Part shown: positions 1-10,695 of the stretch, piece after piece
Layout: each line of letters opens with the position of its first letter
How positions within the stretch are numbered: position 1 is the first letter of the stretch
Assembly (NCBI GenBank): GCA_903820035.1
Contig: CAIJFT010000015.1
Coordinates: 1 to 32,098, forward strand
Origin: an uncultured Opitutia bacterium
GTDB taxonomy: Bacteria; Verrucomicrobiota; Verrucomicrobiia; Opitutales; Opitutaceae
Length of the DNA: 32,098 bases
Direction of reading: 5' to 3'
Notes under the pieces: model-generated
Databases searched by the model: none
Seen by the model: the letters and a program-made list of their open reading frames with translations, nothing else
What the model was told of the DNA's origin: nothing
Translations under genes and position numbers: made by a program

Positions 1-91
1 CCTTAGCAAATCACATTACCGCCCGCCAGGCCTGACCGTACGCTAGCCAATCAGTTGCGACAGGAAACGACCGCTCCCCTGCGGCTGCCCC

Positions 92-1426
92 TCACTTCCC
101 GTCCGCCAACTGATTCAAGTACACTTCGACGTTCGTATAACTGCCCGGAGCCGAAAACTTGGCCCCATCCAAAGCATCGCGCGGATTGAGTCCGTGCGCC
201 GTCTCCCATTCGTCCGGCATGCCGTCGCCGTCCGTGTCACGCGTCGCGGCGGTCGACTTCAGCTCCGGCCAGCCGCCGACTTCCGTCTGCGAATTGATGA
301 TCGCGCCCTTCCGGTCGCGCACGTGCGCGATGAGCCGCGTGTCGACCGGGTCGCGGCGCGGCCGCGTCGCCCCGACGCCTTCAAGGACGCGCGCGTAGGC
401 CTCCTTCGGCGCCCAGGTCTGGACCGCGGGCGCGGCAAAGGGTTGGTCCACCGTCCGCACCTGACGCACGCCATCGAACTCCACGGCGCTGAAGAACCGG
501 GTGTTATCGGCCGTCAACGCCGCGTCCCCCTCAAGAATGTTGTCGCGGATGAAAAACTGCAGGTCGGACTTGTCCCCGATGGTGATCGGCGTCTTCGCCC
601 GGCTGCTCGGCCCCGGCCGGAGATAGTTGGCCACGTAGTTCGCCTCGAACTTCCCCTGCGTCAGGCCGGAGGCCGTACCCCCGAAGTTGTAGATGACGTT
701 ATTGCGCACATCGAAGCGCGGCGAGGACCCGCGGCCGTAGTTGTCACCGAGCCGCGGATTCCGCGCGTCGTTGTGGATCCAGAGATTGTGGTGCCACGAG
801 AAAGGTCCGTTGGCGCGGGCGAGCGAGCCGTAGCCATGGTTGCCTTTGGCGTGCGTGCTGGCGTTCAAGGCTTCGCCGATCAGGCACCACTGCACCGTGC
901 AGTCCTGCACATCGCCCGAGGTCGACAGGCACTCGTCGATCGACCAGGTCGCGGAACAGTGATCGATAATGCAGTTCCGCGCCCCGTGGTGCAGGTCGAT
1001 GCAATCGTCCTCCCGCGCCGAGACGTCACCCAGCCGCACCCGCAGGAAACGCACCACGACATCGTGCGTCGCAATCCCCAAGGAGGCATCACGCAGACAG
1101 ATGCCGTCCCCGGGGGCCGTCTGCCCCGCGATGGTCAGAAACGGAGTCCGCACCAAAATCGGATGCTTGAGCGCAATCGTGCCGCTCACGTCGAAAACCA
1201 CGATGCGCGCCCCGCTCGCCTCGCACGCCGCGCGAAAACTGCCGGGCCCGGCGTCGTTGAGATTAGTCACCCGCAGAATTTTCCCGCCCCGCCCACCCGG
1301 CGTCGTCGCCCCAAAACCCTCCGCTCCGGGAAACGCTGGCAACGCCGGCGTTTGAGCCGACAGCTCCATCACCCAGGCGAGGAGTCCCGCAGATACAAAA
1401 CAGGCAAAACGAAGGGAGATTTTCAT
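92..1426 (-). CDS. Secreted pectate lyase-like protein (polysaccharide lyase family 1 type)
   Basis: 444 aa. The start at 1426 is chosen because it opens directly on a signal peptide (MKISLRFACF, hydrophobic core to about residue 20, likely cleavage near A24); the frame stays open about 50 codons upstream but that extension is Arg-rich and unlike a protein. The mature N-terminus has the 'FPGAEGFGA..PGGRGG' opening seen in bacterial pectate-lyase-like right-handed beta-helix proteins, followed by the repeated Asn/Asp-rich rungs of a parallel beta-helix (for example 'NCIIDHCSATWSIDE', 'WHHNLWIHNDARNPR'). A calcium-type motif DTDGDGMPDE sits at residues 397-406, near the C-terminus. Such enzymes cleave polygalacturonate-type chains by beta-elimination, but the actual substrate here is unknown. 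It is the last gene of a five-gene minus-strand run with sulfatase, cytochrome, DUF1501 and BNR_4 genes, which suggests export and polysaccharide attack. Confidence 0.85.
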   Translation of the reverse strand: MKISLRFACFVSAGLLAWVMELSAQTPALPAFPGAEGFGATTPGGRGGKILRVTNLNDAGPGSFRAACEASGARIVVFDVSGTIALKHPILVRTPFLTIAGQTAPGDGICLRDASLGIATHDVVVRFLRVRLGDVSAREDDCIDLHHGARNCIIDHCSATWSIDECLSTSGDVQDCTVQWCLIGEALNASTHAKGNHGYGSLARANGPFSWHHNLWIHNDARNPRLGDNYGRGSSPRFDVRNNVIYNFGGTASGLTQGKFEANYVANYLRPGPSSRAKTPITIGDKSDLQFFIRDNILEGDAALTADNTRFFSAVEFDGVRQVRTVDQPFAAPAVQTWAPKEAYARVLEGVGATRPRRDPVDTRLIAHVRDRKGAIINSQTEVGGWPELKSTAATRDTDGDGMPDEWETAHGLNPRDALDGAKFSAPGSYTNVEVYLNQLADGK

Positions 1427-1487
1427 ACGCAGCAGCCAGCGAGACGCACGTCCGGCGAAATTGGACCGCACTTCCGCGTACGCCGCC

Positions 1488-1556
1488 GTAGCCCGCCGCG
1501 TGCGCGGCGGGACCAGAGCGGAAGCCCACGCGCGGTCCCTGCGCTGACCCGCAGGG
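1488..1556. repeat. REP-like hairpin pair (families X and Y)
   Basis: Two hairpins lie between the BNR_4 stop and the lyase start. The first begins with GTAG at 1488 and has a perfect 9-bp stem (1492-1500 with 1503-1511, CCCGCCGCG/CGCGGCGGG). The second has a perfect 7-bp stem CCCTGCG/CGCAGGG (1537-1543 with 1550-1556) and reads in the opposite direction. Both hairpin types recur side by side at 30707-30760 in the opposite relative arrangement. A GTAG head followed by a palindrome is typical of REP elements; the family assignment is inferred by eye. Confidence 0.6.
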
Positions 1557-1600
1557 CGCCAGCCCCAGCAGGTCATTCACCTTTCAACTTCAGGCCAACC

Positions 1601-2974
1601 TCACCGCACCGCCTCGGGCTCGGCCCAGTCGACCCCGGCCGGAAACGTGTACGGCAACCGCCACACGCGCGTGCCGGTGGAGTCGGTGAAATACAAACGG
1701 GAAACGCTGGGTTGGTCGGGATTGCCGTCCGCCCAGAAGGCGAAGAACGGATCGCGCGCATCCCGCGGCCGACGGGCGTAACTGTGATTCAGTTCACTGT
1801 TCGCCGTGATCGCGCGGCGGCGCGTCCACGTGCGGCCTTCGTCGCGACTCGCCCACAACACCATCTCGCCGCCCGTGCCCCATTGCTGCGGCCCCACCTC
1901 CGTCGGCCCAATCACGAGCCACTCGTCGCGCATCACGTAGAGGCTGCCCATGTCGTAGTTGTGATCCGACGTCGTCACCGTGGAGAAATTCCACTTCCCA
2001 GCCCGCCAATGCGCGACCGTCCACTCCCTGGCGCCGCCAGCCGGGCCGGGCCGATAATCGCGCGAGAGCACATAGAGCAGAATGGGATTTCCGGCCGCGT
2101 CGAAGTTGAGGTCACAGGTGTAGACCAGCCGGCCCTGGGCGGCATAATCGACGACGAGCGCGGGATTGTTGATGTCGCTCAACGGCAGCGTCAGCGCCGT
2201 GCCGTCCGCCGTCGTCCACGTCGCGCCGAAGTCGACCGTCTGCGCATAGTAGAGATTCGTCCGTTTATCCACGTTGCCGCCCGGATGATAATTGAAGAAC
2301 GACGCCACCTTGCCGTCGCGCGCGCCGCTCGTCTGGTAGTGCCCGCCCAGACCCGCGATCTTCTTCGTCGCACTCCAGCTGCGGCCGTCGGCGCTCGTTT
2401 CAAAATAAAGCTCCCGGCCTTTGGTGTACTGGGTAAACAGGTGCAGGAAGCCACGCCCCGGAATGTACCAGGGCTGCGGATAGGTGATCGTACGCTGCCC
2501 GACCCGCTCGAAGCGCGACGTGTCGTACGGCGCGACGCTGCGATAGATGAAGCCCGGCCGGGTGTTGGCGCGACCGCTGACAAACACCCAAAGGTGCCCC
2601 TGCGGATCGATGTTCAAGCTCGGGTTGTCGTGCGGATCGTCGACCGGGCGCTTGTCGTGGACCACAACCGGCCGCGCCACCCGCCCGGTCTTGTGGTCGT
2701 AGCTGCCGATCAGGCACAGCAGCGCACGCGAGCCGTCGGGCGTCCCGCCATAAACAAAAAAGGTCCGGTCCACGGCCGGCGCATACACCGCGAGCGGATT
2801 ATGGTTCGCCGTGTACGTGCCGAGGCCGCCGGAGTACTTGTCCCCGTACTCGGACTTCTGCCCGAGGGTGAACCAGATGCCGCGGTACCCCGCCGCCTGC
2901 GGCGCGAGGGCAAAATCGCTGGCCACCACCGCCAGCGACGACGCAAGGAAAAGAGCGAGCATGCGCGGGTTCAT
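1601..2974 (-). CDS. Secreted BNR_4-type beta-propeller protein, putative glycan-active enzyme
   Basis: 457 aa. The start at 2974 gives MNPRMLALFLASSLAVVASDFALA, a clear Sec signal peptide; a second ATG four codons in would also do. The body shows repeated short 'D.G.TW/SW' and 'W.F..G' strands (such as DFGATWTTADG, SADGRSWSAT, SRDEGRTWTRR), the Asp-box style of sialidase-like propellers, plus 'GYRGIWFTLGQ' and 'NHNPLAVYA' near the N-terminus as in BNR_4 proteins. Relatives with this fold include ulvan lyases (PL24/25), PL42 L-rhamnose-glucuronate lyases and GH145; which activity applies cannot be read from the sequence. Gene order (transcribed after DUF1501, before the PL1 gene) supports a polysaccharide role, and a rhamnose-releasing activity would fit the microcompartment further right, but that is inference. 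Confidence 0.7.
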   Translation of the reverse strand: MNPRMLALFLASSLAVVASDFALAPQAAGYRGIWFTLGQKSEYGDKYSGGLGTYTANHNPLAVYAPAVDRTFFVYGGTPDGSRALLCLIGSYDHKTGRVARPVVVHDKRPVDDPHDNPSLNIDPQGHLWVFVSGRANTRPGFIYRSVAPYDTSRFERVGQRTITYPQPWYIPGRGFLHLFTQYTKGRELYFETSADGRSWSATKKIAGLGGHYQTSGARDGKVASFFNYHPGGNVDKRTNLYYAQTVDFGATWTTADGTALTLPLSDINNPALVVDYAAQGRLVYTCDLNFDAAGNPILLYVLSRDYRPGPAGGAREWTVAHWRAGKWNFSTVTTSDHNYDMGSLYVMRDEWLVIGPTEVGPQQWGTGGEMVLWASRDEGRTWTRRRAITANSELNHSYARRPRDARDPFFAFWADGNPDQPSVSRLYFTDSTGTRVWRLPYTFPAGVDWAEPEAVR

Positions 2975-3014
2975 AAGGCGCCCAGCCAAGCCAAGGGCGG
3001 GGCCGAATTCGAGC

Positions 3015-3045
3015 GCAGAGTCCCCGCACTCACGTGCGGAGCCAC
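3015..3045 (-). repeat. REP-like hairpin, family X copy with changed stem
   Basis: On the minus strand the element starts GTGGC, has a 6-bp stem CCGCAC/GTGCGG around a GTGA loop and ends GGGACTCTGC. It aligns over its whole 31 nt with the copy at 30707-30737, which has a different but still paired stem (CCGCCGC/GCGGCGG). Head, loop and tail are conserved while both sides of the stem change together. It lies between the DUF1501 stop and the BNR_4 start. Confidence 0.5.
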
Positions 3046-3080
3046 CTCTCAACCCTGAACTCTGAACTCCCCCCGCCCCC

Positions 3081-4352
3081 TCACCCGAACAACGCCGCGA
3101 TCGGCCGGCCGCCGTCGGTGATCGGCACCGGCCGGTCGCCGTCGTAGAGATTCTTCGTGTAATCGATGCCCAGCGCGGCGTGGATCGTCGCAAAGAAATC
3201 CGGCACACTGACCGGATCGCGCACGATCTTCTTCGACAGTTCGTCGGTCTCGCCGAACGCGCCGCGGTGCCGCAACCCGCCGCCGGCGAGCACACACGAA
3301 AACGTGCGGCCCTGGTGCCCGCGACCGCCGCCGCTGTCGAACTCCGGCGGTCGCCCGAACTCGCCCGTCACCACGATCAGCGTGCGGTCGAGCAGCCGCC
3401 GCGCCTCAAGGTCGGTGAGGAGCGTCGCCAGCGCCTGGTCGAGGTCCGCGATCAGCCCGTGCTGCTGTTTGATGCCGCCGTTGTGCACATCCCAACCGGT
3501 GCCGTTGATGAAATTCAGATTGTGCGACACCTCGATGAACCGCACCCCGCGCTCCACGAGCCGGCGCGCGAGGAGGCAGCGCTGGCCGAACTCGCTGCCG
3601 TAATTCTCCCGTAACCCCGCCTTCTCCTCGTCGAGCTTGAAGCTGCGCGTGAACTCGGGGCTGCTGAGCCGGAGGCTCTGCTCGATCGCCAGATCGTAGT
3701 CCGCCAGCCGCGCATCCCGCGTCGCCGGCGCCGCCTCCCGCAGCCCGGCCAGCAGCGCCTCGCGGCGCGCCTGGCGGTTGCCGGTGATGCCGTCGGGGCG
3801 CGACAACCCCGCCGGCCCCTGACTCGTATCGGTGAGATAGAGGTAACCCGCCCGTGAACCGAGGAAGCCGGGCCCGCGCGTCACGTTGGGGTAACCGATC
3901 AGCACATACGGCGGCACCCCGTCGAGCGCGGCCTTGCGCTCGTGGGCGATCATCGCGCCCAGCGACGGGTAAACGACCGTTCCATTCACCGCCCGACCGG
4001 TGTGCATGCGATTCGTCGCCGCCGCATGCTCGTCGATCACATCGTGAAACACCGTGCGCACCGCCGTCACGCGATCCATCAGCGGCGCGGTCCGCTTGAG
4101 GTGCTCGCACACCTGCACGTCGCGCACCGCCGTCGGGATGCTGGCGTAATACGAGCCCGCGATTTTCTTCTCCGGGTTGCCGCGCCGCTTCGGATCGAAG
4201 GTATCAATCTGCCCCATACCGCCGCCGAGCCAGATGGAGATGACGTGCTCCGCCTTGCCCTTGAGCAAGACGGGCGAGGCGGCGGCCCGCACCAGACCCG
4301 GCAGACCGGCGGCCCCGACGGCGGACGTGGAAATGAAATGACGACGGTTCAT
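3081..4352 (-). CDS. DUF1501 family secreted protein (alkaline-phosphatase-like fold)
   Basis: 423 aa. The start at 4352 gives [16 protein letters not shown], a twin-arginine (Tat) style signal with RR at residues 3-4, so the protein probably folds before export. Family signatures are '[15 protein letters not shown]' near residue 50, '[12 protein letters not shown]' and '[18 protein letters not shown]' in the C-terminal third, and the terminal 'HAALGID....YDGDRPVPI'. DUF1501 is related to the alkaline phosphatase/sulfatase superfamily, but no activity is established. It follows the DUF1549/DUF1553 cytochrome gene after a 100-bp gap, the same order as the second pair at 10927-15807, so the two proteins very likely work together. 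The leader just before ATG is pyrimidine-rich (CTTCCC) with no Shine-Dalgarno sequence. Confidence 0.88.
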   Translation of the reverse strand: MNRRHFISTSAVGAAGLPGLVRAAASPVLLKGKAEHVISIWLGGGMGQIDTFDPKRRGNPEKKIAGSYYASIPTAVRDVQVCEHLKRTAPLMDRVTAVRTVFHDVIDEHAAATNRMHTGRAVNGTVVYPSLGAMIAHERKAALDGVPPYVLIGYPNVTRGPGFLGSRAGYLYLTDTSQGPAGLSRPDGITGNRQARREALLAGLREAAPATRDARLADYDLAIEQSLRLSSPEFTRSFKLDEEKAGLRENYGSEFGQRCLLARRLVERGVRFIEVSHNLNFINGTGWDVHNGGIKQQHGLIADLDQALATLLTDLEARRLLDRTLIVVTGEFGRPPEFDSGGGRGHQGRTFSCVLAGGGLRHRGAFGETDELSKKIVRDPVSVPDFFATIHAALGIDYTKNLYDGDRPVPITDGGRPIAALFG

Positions 4353-4405
4353 GGGAAGTTTCACCGGAGGGAAAAGAGCAAAAGGAGCGCAGGTTGGGCA
4401 CGGCG

Positions 4406-4420
4406 AACGGAGCCTCCGTT
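4406..4420. promoter_or_regulatory. 15-nt inverted repeat in the cytochrome/DUF1501 spacer
   Basis: AACGGAG-C-CTCCGTT is a perfect 7-bp inverted repeat with a single central base in the 100-bp spacer upstream of the DUF1501 gene. It could be a small operator or, since the loop is too tight for a good RNA hairpin, a chance palindrome. No function is claimed. Confidence 0.25.
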
Positions 4421-4452
4421 GCCTCCCGCAAATGGGCGTGGCCGAAATTTCA

Positions 4453-7400
4453 TCACGGCAGCCACACGAACTCACGCGTGTTGATCAGGCTCCAGGTCAC
4501 GTCTTCAAACACCTCGCGCCACGCCGCGCGCAGCCGCGGATCCGCCGGCGGGCCAACCCGCGCCCGCTGCTCCTGTTCGAGCTTGATGGAGTTTGCCTCG
4601 GCCACGAGGTGGTTGGCCCACGATACCGAAGGCAGCGGCCGCAACGGGGCCACCGGCTTGACCTCGGCCGGCGGCAACACGCGTTGCGCAAACCCGGGCG
4701 TCAGCGCCTGCACGAGCGGCGCCCGCTCCTTCGCGGTCGGCCAACGGCCGTAGCAGCGGAGGAACAAACGCTCGACCAGGGCCGCGGGTGAGGCGGCCGT
4801 GACCGCGAGATCGGCCAGCTCGCTGCCCTGCGCCGCCCGCGTCACCCAAATGGAGACCACGCTGTTGGCCAGCGCGCCGGGTTGGAGGACATTCGCGTCG
4901 GTCTCGCGGTCCGTGCGCGGATTCTGCCGCGATCCGGTCCAGCCGAAAGCCTCGAGGACATCCACGACCATCTGCGCCCGCGGGAGATTCAAACTCGGCC
5001 GGTCGCGCTCGTTGGAGAGACTGGCAAACATCCACGCGCGGCGCGGCGCGCCGAGCGAGATGAACGAATCCGCCGGCCGCCGCGCCTCGCCGTCGAGGGT
5101 GATTTCCTCGACGTCGATGGGCTGACCCGAAACCGCAAACAACGCATCGACCACCTGCTCGGCCGACAGCCGCCGCGCCTCGGGTGCGGCAAAGAAGCGC
5201 TGCTCCGCCGGCGCGGTGAGATTGCGGCCGGTCGCCGCCCGCTGGTACGCGGCCGAGGTGAAAATGAGACGCGCCAGCTGCCGCAGGTCGTAACCGTGGG
5301 TGACAAAATCCCGCGCCAACCAGGCGAGCAATTCGGGGTGACTCGCCGCGCGGCCCTCCCAGTCGTGCGCCGGCTCGACGAAGCCCGCGCCCATGAGCCG
5401 CTTCCAGATGCGGTTAACCATCACTTGGGCGAAGCGCGTGTTGGCGGGCGCCGTCAGCAGCGTCGCCAGCCGCTCGCGCGGATCCCGCGGATTCTGCATC
5501 AGCGCGTCGAGCGAACCGTCGTCGACCACGCCCGTCTGCGCCGCAAAGGGCCAGACCGGCGCGACCGGCTCCTTCGGCTTGAGCGTCACCTTGATCAGCG
5601 ACTCGCGCGCCTTTTTTTCGAAAAACGCCGGCGGCACCGTGCTCGACACCGGCACCGTCACACTCTTGCGCTCGAACAACGCCGCAATCGCATACAGGTC
5701 GCGCTGCGTCGTGGTGTGATAGGGCGAGTCGTGACAGCGCGCACACTGCAGCTCGATGCCGAGGAACGCCGACGCCACGATGTGGCCCTTGGCCGCGAAG
5801 GGCGCATCGTTGTCCGCCGCCAAACCGAAGCCCGCGGACCCGCCTTCGCGCTCACTGCCGCGGAGCAGAATCAGCTCGGTCACCAGCCGGTCCATCCCCT
5901 TGCCGTCACGCAACGCCTCGTGCAGGTACCAACGGAACGGCCCGGTGTTGTTCAAGCTCGGCTTGAGCATGCTGGGGTTCTCCGCGAGCACGTCCTGCCA
6001 GTAACTCACCCACTGGTCCGCCCAGCGCTCATCCGCGATCAGCCGGTCAATCACGCGCGCCCGCTTGTCGGCCGACCGGTCCGCCAAAAAGGCCCGCACC
6101 TCACGCTCGGTCGGGGGCAGGCCGACGGTGTCAAAGGTCACGCGCCGCAAAAACGCCGCGTCGTCGATCGGCGGGGTCAACGCCACCGTCTCAGGCGCGA
6201 GCGGCGCCGCGGGCCACGCCGCACCGGCTTTCACCCACGCCTCCAGGATCGCGATCTGCTCCGGCTTCAGCGCCTCACCCTTCGGGGGCATGCGCTCCTC
6301 ATCATCCGCATGCTTGATCCGGGCGAGTAATTCGCTCGCCGCCGGATTGCCGGGGACCACCGCCGGATGCTTCGACTCGCCGCCGGCCAGGGCCGCCGCG
6401 CGCGAGTTCAGTTTCAATCCGCCCTTCTCCTTTTCGCCGTGGCAGCGGAAACATTCGTCGCGCAAAATCGGCCAAACGGTTTCGTGAAACTGCCGCGCCG
6501 CGGCCTCGGGCGTCCTGGCCGCCTCGGCCTTCGCCTGCGTGATCTTGGCGCCGAGAAAAGCGTCGATCGGATGCGGCGCACCCGCCGGCACCGGCACCGC
6601 GGGCTGCTTTTGCACCCAGGCCTGCGCGACGCGGTGACGCTCCCCCCAGAAATCCTCGCGCGTCTTCGCCGCGGTGCGCCGGTTCTGGTCGTCGAGCGCC
6701 GCCAGCGAGGCCTCGATCCGCGTGAGACTCGCATTCACCGCCGCGTCCGTCAGCGGCACCGGTTCGCCGGCGGCACCGGCGGCCTGCAAAACGTGGAACG
6801 TGCGCCCGTCCGCCGCCTGCACCGCGACGGTCAGCTCGCCGGGATCGGCGCGGAAACGCCGGCCGCCGGAAAGGTGCTCGAGCACGACGCGCGCGGACCG
6901 GCCCGCGGGGATCGTGACTTCGCCGAAACTTTCCTGGACGCCAAACGGTACCGGGCGCAGTCCGGGCAACGGCGGCGTCGCGATCGGAGTGACGGGGTCG
7001 TGCCCGCCCGAATCGCCTTTCTGCGGCGTCGTGACCGCGACAATTTTTCCGTCGACCCACAACCGGCTCAGGCCGCGGGCGCGCAACACCACCCGGTGTT
7101 GGCCCGCGGGCAACGCGACGTCCGACGCCAGCCGCACGAGGACGGGCGGTTTCCAGCCGGCGCGGATGCCCCAGTCGTCGTAGCGCAACGGCAGCCGCGG
7201 CAGGAGAAACTCGCCGCCGCTCCAACGGACGGTTTCCGCGGGCAATTTTTCGCCGTCGTTCAGCCAGCGGTCGTGCGTCGGCATCCCCTCGTGAAAGGTC
7301 GCGACCACCCGGCCCGCCGGCAACGTTCCGAGGTCGGGCATCACCGCGGGCGCCGCCTTGGCCACCACCGCCCCGCCGGTGCGGCGGAAGCGCGCCTTCA

Positions 7401-8163
7401 ATTCCGCCTCGCCGACGATCTCGCGGTGAATCGCAACCGCATCGAGGCTGCCGCGAAAACTCGCCGACGCCCCGCCCTGCATCGAGGAGCCGATCCAAAT
7501 TGCGTCGTCGTCGACGACGGGAGCCGCCTTGGTCGCGCCGCCCATATCCCAGACGCCCGGCAGTGCCTTGCCGTCGAGCCAGCCGCGCACGCTCTCCGGT
7601 TCGCCGAAGCGGTACGTGACCGCAACGTGATGCCAGCCGGTGCCGGGAACAAAGCCGCTCTTCGTCGTCCAGCGATGCCAGTGCGCATCGGACTTCCCGT
7701 CCTCGCGCGTACGCGGCGTCGCAAAGAGAAAATTCACGGCGTACTGGCCGTTCATCAGCCGGAGCCGCAGCGCCCAGTTCTGATTATCGGCGGCAAATCC
7801 CGGCGCGCCGGTCCGGCCCTTGCCGACCACGTAAAGGTTGTCGCCGCTCTTGGCGCCGTCGACCTTCACCCAGGCTTCCAGCGTGATCGCGTCGCCGTTG
7901 GTGAAATCGTACGCACTGCCGGCGCCGGGATCCGCGAGCACGAAGCGCGCGCCGTTGCCGTCGAGGTGCGCGGCGGTGTTGGTGCGCTCGAAGTCGGGGA
8001 ACTCCGGCGGGCGCGGGCCGGGCACATCGCGCTGCACGGCCCCGACCGGTTCGAGCCGGGTGAACTCCTCCTCGCCGAAATCCCAGCGCACAACCGGCGC
8101 AGCGGCGACGGCACTCAAGGCACCGAGCACAAGGCACGGCAGGGCGAAGACAGGGAGCTTCAT
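4453..8163 (-). CDS. Secreted LamG + cytochrome c DUF1549/DUF1553 (PSCyt/PSD1) protein
   Basis: 1236 aa. The start at 8163 opens on a signal peptide ([22 protein letters not shown]). Domains in order: a LamG/concanavalin-like region (about residues 25-240, with 'DGNGARFVL', '[10 protein letters not shown]' and '[14 protein letters not shown]'), a beta-rich PA14-like segment (about 260-440), a PSCyt1-type haem region with CFRCH at residues 571-575, DUF1549 (about 670-870) containing a second haem-type site CARCH at 807-811, and DUF1553 (about 920-1190) to the C-terminus. The '[25 protein letters not shown]' style of the first cytochrome region is typical of planctomycetal cytochromes. It is longer than the paralogue at 12559-15807 because it carries the N-terminal sugar-binding-like part. 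It is exported and probably binds glycans and haem; the reaction is unknown. Confidence 0.87.
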   Translation of the reverse strand: MKLPVFALPCLVLGALSAVAAAPVVRWDFGEEEFTRLEPVGAVQRDVPGPRPPEFPDFERTNTAAHLDGNGARFVLADPGAGSAYDFTNGDAITLEAWVKVDGAKSGDNLYVVGKGRTGAPGFAADNQNWALRLRLMNGQYAVNFLFATPRTREDGKSDAHWHRWTTKSGFVPGTGWHHVAVTYRFGEPESVRGWLDGKALPGVWDMGGATKAAPVVDDDAIWIGSSMQGGASASFRGSLDAVAIHREIVGEAELKARFRRTGGAVVAKAAPAVMPDLGTLPAGRVVATFHEGMPTHDRWLNDGEKLPAETVRWSGGEFLLPRLPLRYDDWGIRAGWKPPVLVRLASDVALPAGQHRVVLRARGLSRLWVDGKIVAVTTPQKGDSGGHDPVTPIATPPLPGLRPVPFGVQESFGEVTIPAGRSARVVLEHLSGGRRFRADPGELTVAVQAADGRTFHVLQAAGAAGEPVPLTDAAVNASLTRIEASLAALDDQNRRTAAKTREDFWGERHRVAQAWVQKQPAVPVPAGAPHPIDAFLGAKITQAKAEAARTPEAAARQFHETVWPILRDECFRCHGEKEKGGLKLNSRAAALAGGESKHPAVVPGNPAASELLARIKHADDEERMPPKGEALKPEQIAILEAWVKAGAAWPAAPLAPETVALTPPIDDAAFLRRVTFDTVGLPPTEREVRAFLADRSADKRARVIDRLIADERWADQWVSYWQDVLAENPSMLKPSLNNTGPFRWYLHEALRDGKGMDRLVTELILLRGSEREGGSAGFGLAADNDAPFAAKGHIVASAFLGIELQCARCHDSPYHTTTQRDLYAIAALFERKSVTVPVSSTVPPAFFEKKARESLIKVTLKPKEPVAPVWPFAAQTGVVDDGSLDALMQNPRDPRERLATLLTAPANTRFAQVMVNRIWKRLMGAGFVEPAHDWEGRAASHPELLAWLARDFVTHGYDLRQLARLIFTSAAYQRAATGRNLTAPAEQRFFAAPEARRLSAEQVVDALFAVSGQPIDVEEITLDGEARRPADSFISLGAPRRAWMFASLSNERDRPSLNLPRAQMVVDVLEAFGWTGSRQNPRTDRETDANVLQPGALANSVVSIWVTRAAQGSELADLAVTAASPAALVERLFLRCYGRWPTAKERAPLVQALTPGFAQRVLPPAEVKPVAPLRPLPSVSWANHLVAEANSIKLEQEQRARVGPPADPRLRAAWREVFEDVTWSLINTREFVWLP

Positions 8164-8256
8164 CGGTGGGGAAAGCAGGGGTAACCGCAGCGGGGAACGC
8201 CCGATGCGGCCCGATCCCGCCGGAAACGACAACGGCAAACGCATGACCATTTCCGG

Positions 8257-8321
8257 CCGCCCGGTGGGCGGGCGTTTCGTAAGACTTCCCCTGCCGCGGG
8301 CCCGGCACCGGCCGGGCCTAC
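8257..8321. repeat. REP-like hairpin pair (family Z and partner)
   Basis: Between the sulfatase stop (8390) and the cytochrome gene start (8163) lie two hairpins. CCGCCC-GGT-GGGCGG (8257-8271) is followed by GGCCCGGC-ACCG-GCCGGGCC (8299-8318), which on the minus strand carries a GTAG head (8321-8318). The same two palindromes recur together at 10827-10873. A role in transcript processing is possible but not shown. Confidence 0.55.
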
Positions 8322-8389
8322 ACCCATCGCCCCCATCTTCTTTTCTGCACCACAGCACACCCCGCCTCCCGCGGACCGGATGCTTCCGT

Positions 8390-9751
8390 TTACGCCTTTT
8401 TCTTCTTCGCCGCCTTGCCCGCCCGGCGTTCCTCCACGGCGCCGAGGCCCAGCTCGTCGAGCTTGGGATCGCGCACCTTGGCATACTGGTCGAGCGCGCC
8501 CTGCAGCAGCTTCGCCGCCGCGGCGCGCTCGCCCGCGAGCGCACCCACGGCCTGCGGGCTTTTCTCCGCGAGGTCGGCCGTCAGGTCAAAAAACTCGCCC
8601 GTGCGGTAAAGTTTGTAACGCGCGTTAAACGCGAACTCGCGCACGGTCAGGTCCGCCTGCTGCCGCGGCGAATACCACGCGTAGACCCAGTCGCGCGGCC
8701 GGCCTTTTTCCCCCCGCAGCTGCGGCAGGAAACTGCGGCCGTCGAACGGAATGCCCTCCGGCAATTTTGCGCCGGCCGTCTCGACGATCGTCGGCAGGAA
8801 GTCGGTCGAATCGACGAGGTCGTCGTACACCCGGCCGGCCGCGATGCCCTTCGGCCAATGCGCGATCAGCGGCACGTGCATGCCGGCATCGGTCGTCGTG
8901 CCCTTGCCGCCGATCACCACGCGGTCGCCCATGCGCGAGGGCGTGCCGCGGCCGGTGCCGTTGTCTCCCACAAACAGGATGAGCGTATTCTCGCGCAGCC
9001 CGAGGGCGTCGAGGCGCGCCATGAGTTTGCCGATGAGCTTGTCCATGTACTCGACCATCTCCCCGAAATGCCGCACGTGGCGGCCCGCCGCCTCGCCCAC
9101 CTGCTTCGGGTCCCAATCCGGGCTTTCGGGGGTCGCCTGGTACGGATCGTGGGTGAGGAGCGAGGTGTAGTAGACGAAGAAAGGCGTGTCCTTCTTCCGG
9201 GCGACGAAATCGAGCACGTAGTCGCTGATCAGGTCCGGGCCGTATTCGCCGCGATTAAAGTCGCGGGCCTCGCCGTTGATCTCGAGGCCGGGGTTGGCGT
9301 AGCGCGGCGGCCGGCGCGTGTGCTGCCAGAGGCAATGTTCGTCGAAGCCGAACTTTTTCGGCAGCGCCAGGTCTTCACCCAACTGCCACTTACCTGCGAT
9401 ACACGTGGCGTAGCCCGCTTGCTTGAGCAGATTGCCGAAGGTGACGGACTTCGCGTCCATGTTTCCAAAATTGATGTAGTTTCGGACATTGTAGAGTCCG
9501 GTCATCGTCTGCACCCGCGTGGGGGTGCACAGCGGCTGCACATAACACTGGGTGAAGCGCGCACCCTGCGCCGCGAGTTGGTCGAGGACCGGCGTCCGGT
9601 AACTCGTGCCACCGTTGGCCCCGATGGTCTCATAGCCGAGGTCGTCGGCCAGGAAGAGGATGATATTGGGGCGCGCCGGCACCGCGGCGGCAGCGAGTGT
9701 CGCCGCGAAAACGAAGGAACCCAAAGCAGCGATCCAGGGGCGGGATAACAT
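8390..9751 (-). CDS. Secreted S1-family sulfatase
   Basis: 453 aa. The start at 9751 gives a signal peptide ([23 protein letters not shown]) and has a Shine-Dalgarno-like GGAGAG about 9 nt upstream, one of the few in this window. The mature N-terminus '[18 protein letters not shown]' contains the metal-binding DD pair. The sulfatase signature reads CTPTR with the Cys at residue 75; this residue is normally converted to formylglycine by a separate maturase not seen here. The position after Pro is Thr where Ser is more usual. Later motifs include '[16 protein letters not shown]' and '[16 protein letters not shown]'. The C-terminus ends in a lysine-rich tail (AAKKKKA). It is probably the first gene of the run ending at the PL1 lyase, acting on sulfate esters of a polysaccharide in the periplasm or outside. 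Confidence 0.9.
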   Translation of the reverse strand: MLSRPWIAALGSFVFAATLAAAAVPARPNIILFLADDLGYETIGANGGTSYRTPVLDQLAAQGARFTQCYVQPLCTPTRVQTMTGLYNVRNYINFGNMDAKSVTFGNLLKQAGYATCIAGKWQLGEDLALPKKFGFDEHCLWQHTRRPPRYANPGLEINGEARDFNRGEYGPDLISDYVLDFVARKKDTPFFVYYTSLLTHDPYQATPESPDWDPKQVGEAAGRHVRHFGEMVEYMDKLIGKLMARLDALGLRENTLILFVGDNGTGRGTPSRMGDRVVIGGKGTTTDAGMHVPLIAHWPKGIAAGRVYDDLVDSTDFLPTIVETAGAKLPEGIPFDGRSFLPQLRGEKGRPRDWVYAWYSPRQQADLTVREFAFNARYKLYRTGEFFDLTADLAEKSPQAVGALAGERAAAAKLLQGALDQYAKVRDPKLDELGLGAVEERRAGKAAKKKKA

Positions 9752-9783
9752 GCGTCGACTCTCCAACGAGCCGGCGACCGCCC

Positions 9784-9817
9784 GCAATCTTTTGCGCCGC
9801 CCACGCGGCGAGGTCAC
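9784..9817 (-). repeat. REP-like hairpin, degenerate family X copy
   Basis: In the divergent 110-bp spacer, CGCCGC-CCAC-GCGGCG (9795-9810) forms a 6-bp stem. Read on the minus strand it begins GTGACC and matches the family X core CGCCGCGTGNGCGGCG. The head and tail are more diverged than in the other three copies. No good promoter hexamers were recognised in this spacer for either gene. Confidence 0.35.
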
Positions 9818-9861
9818 GGTTGACGTAGCTCCATCCCCTCCCCTTGGCTCGGACCATCGCC

Positions 9862-10677
9862 ATGCGCCCGCCTTTCCTTTTCCGCATCCTTGTCGTCCTC
9901 GCGTCGACCGCCCTCGGCCTCCCTGCGGCGCCGGCCCAGACGGAGCTCAAGCCGGCCCGGACCACCCTCGCGACCCCGCCCGCGGCGATCCTGTGGGTCG
10001 GGAACAGTTTCTTTTATTACAACAACAGCCTGCACAATCATTTCAACCGCCTCGCCGCCTCGGGCCAACCGGCGGTGCGCGTGCGGGGCACCTCGGTGAC
10101 GATCAGCGGCTCCGGACTCGACTGGCACGATCTGGAATCGCTGGTGCGCGAGGGCGGCCTCGGCCGCTATTCGTTCACCACCGACAATGAGGTGCGTTTC
10201 AATCCGCCGGGCCGGCAGTACGACACCGCGGTGATGATGGACTGCAGCCAATGCCCGATCCACCCGCGCTTGCAGGCGGCGTTTCACGCCGCAGCCAAAC
10301 GGCACAGCGCGACCCTGACCAAGGCGGGTATCCGCCCCGTGCTGTTCATGTCCTGGGCGTATCAGGATAAACCGGACATGACTGCCCAGCTCGCGGAACA
10401 GTACACCCTCGCCGGCAAGGCGAACGATGCCCTGGTGATTCCCGCCGGCCTCGCCTTTGCGCGGGCGCTCGCGCAACGCCCCGCGGTGGCCTTGCACGAC
10501 GCCGACAAACGGCACCCCAGCCTCGCGGGGACGTACCTCGCCGCCGCCACCGCGTATGCGGCGTTGTATCGCGCGTCACCCGCGGCCTGCACCTACACCG
10601 CCGGCCTCGACGCCGAAACGGCGCGCTTCCTCCGCACGGTCGCGTGGGAGACCGCGCAGGCGTACTTCCAACGCTAG
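9862..10677 (+). CDS. Secreted SGNH/GDSL-like hydrolase-fold protein
   Basis: 271 aa. The ATG at 9862 opens on a signal peptide ([26 protein letters not shown]); an in-frame TTG six codons upstream is possible but adds nothing. '[13 protein letters not shown]' (Ser49) resembles SGNH block I, and '[16 protein letters not shown]' near the end supplies the D-x-x-H pair (D215, H218) expected in block V. Family members include esterases and carbohydrate deacetylases, so removal of acyl groups from the imported or surface glycan is plausible but not shown. It is a lone plus-strand gene, divergent from the sulfatase and convergent with the DUF1501 gene. Confidence 0.7.
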   Translation: MRPPFLFRILVVLASTALGLPAAPAQTELKPARTTLATPPAAILWVGNSFFYYNNSLHNHFNRLAASGQPAVRVRGTSVTISGSGLDWHDLESLVREGGLGRYSFTTDNEVRFNPPGRQYDTAVMMDCSQCPIHPRLQAAFHAAAKRHSATLTKAGIRPVLFMSWAYQDKPDMTAQLAEQYTLAGKANDALVIPAGLAFARALAQRPAVALHDADKRHPSLAGTYLAAATAYAALYRASPAACTYTAGLDAETARFLRTVAWETAQAYFQR

Positions 10678-10695
10678 AGCGGTTCCCAGGTTTCC

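Noticed and set aside
1-91. Search for a gene or terminator downstream of the lyase
   Set aside because: Only 91 bp, no strong hairpin with T-run and no supported frame.
194-3058. Very long plus-strand open frame opposite the lyase and BNR_4 genes
   Set aside because: It is Arg/Pro-rich without domains, runs antisense across two well-supported genes and their spacer, and is the usual by-product of high GC content.
4882-8184. Long plus-strand frames opposite the LamG-cytochrome gene
   Set aside because: Same reason: low-complexity Arg-rich translations mirroring a strong minus-strand gene.
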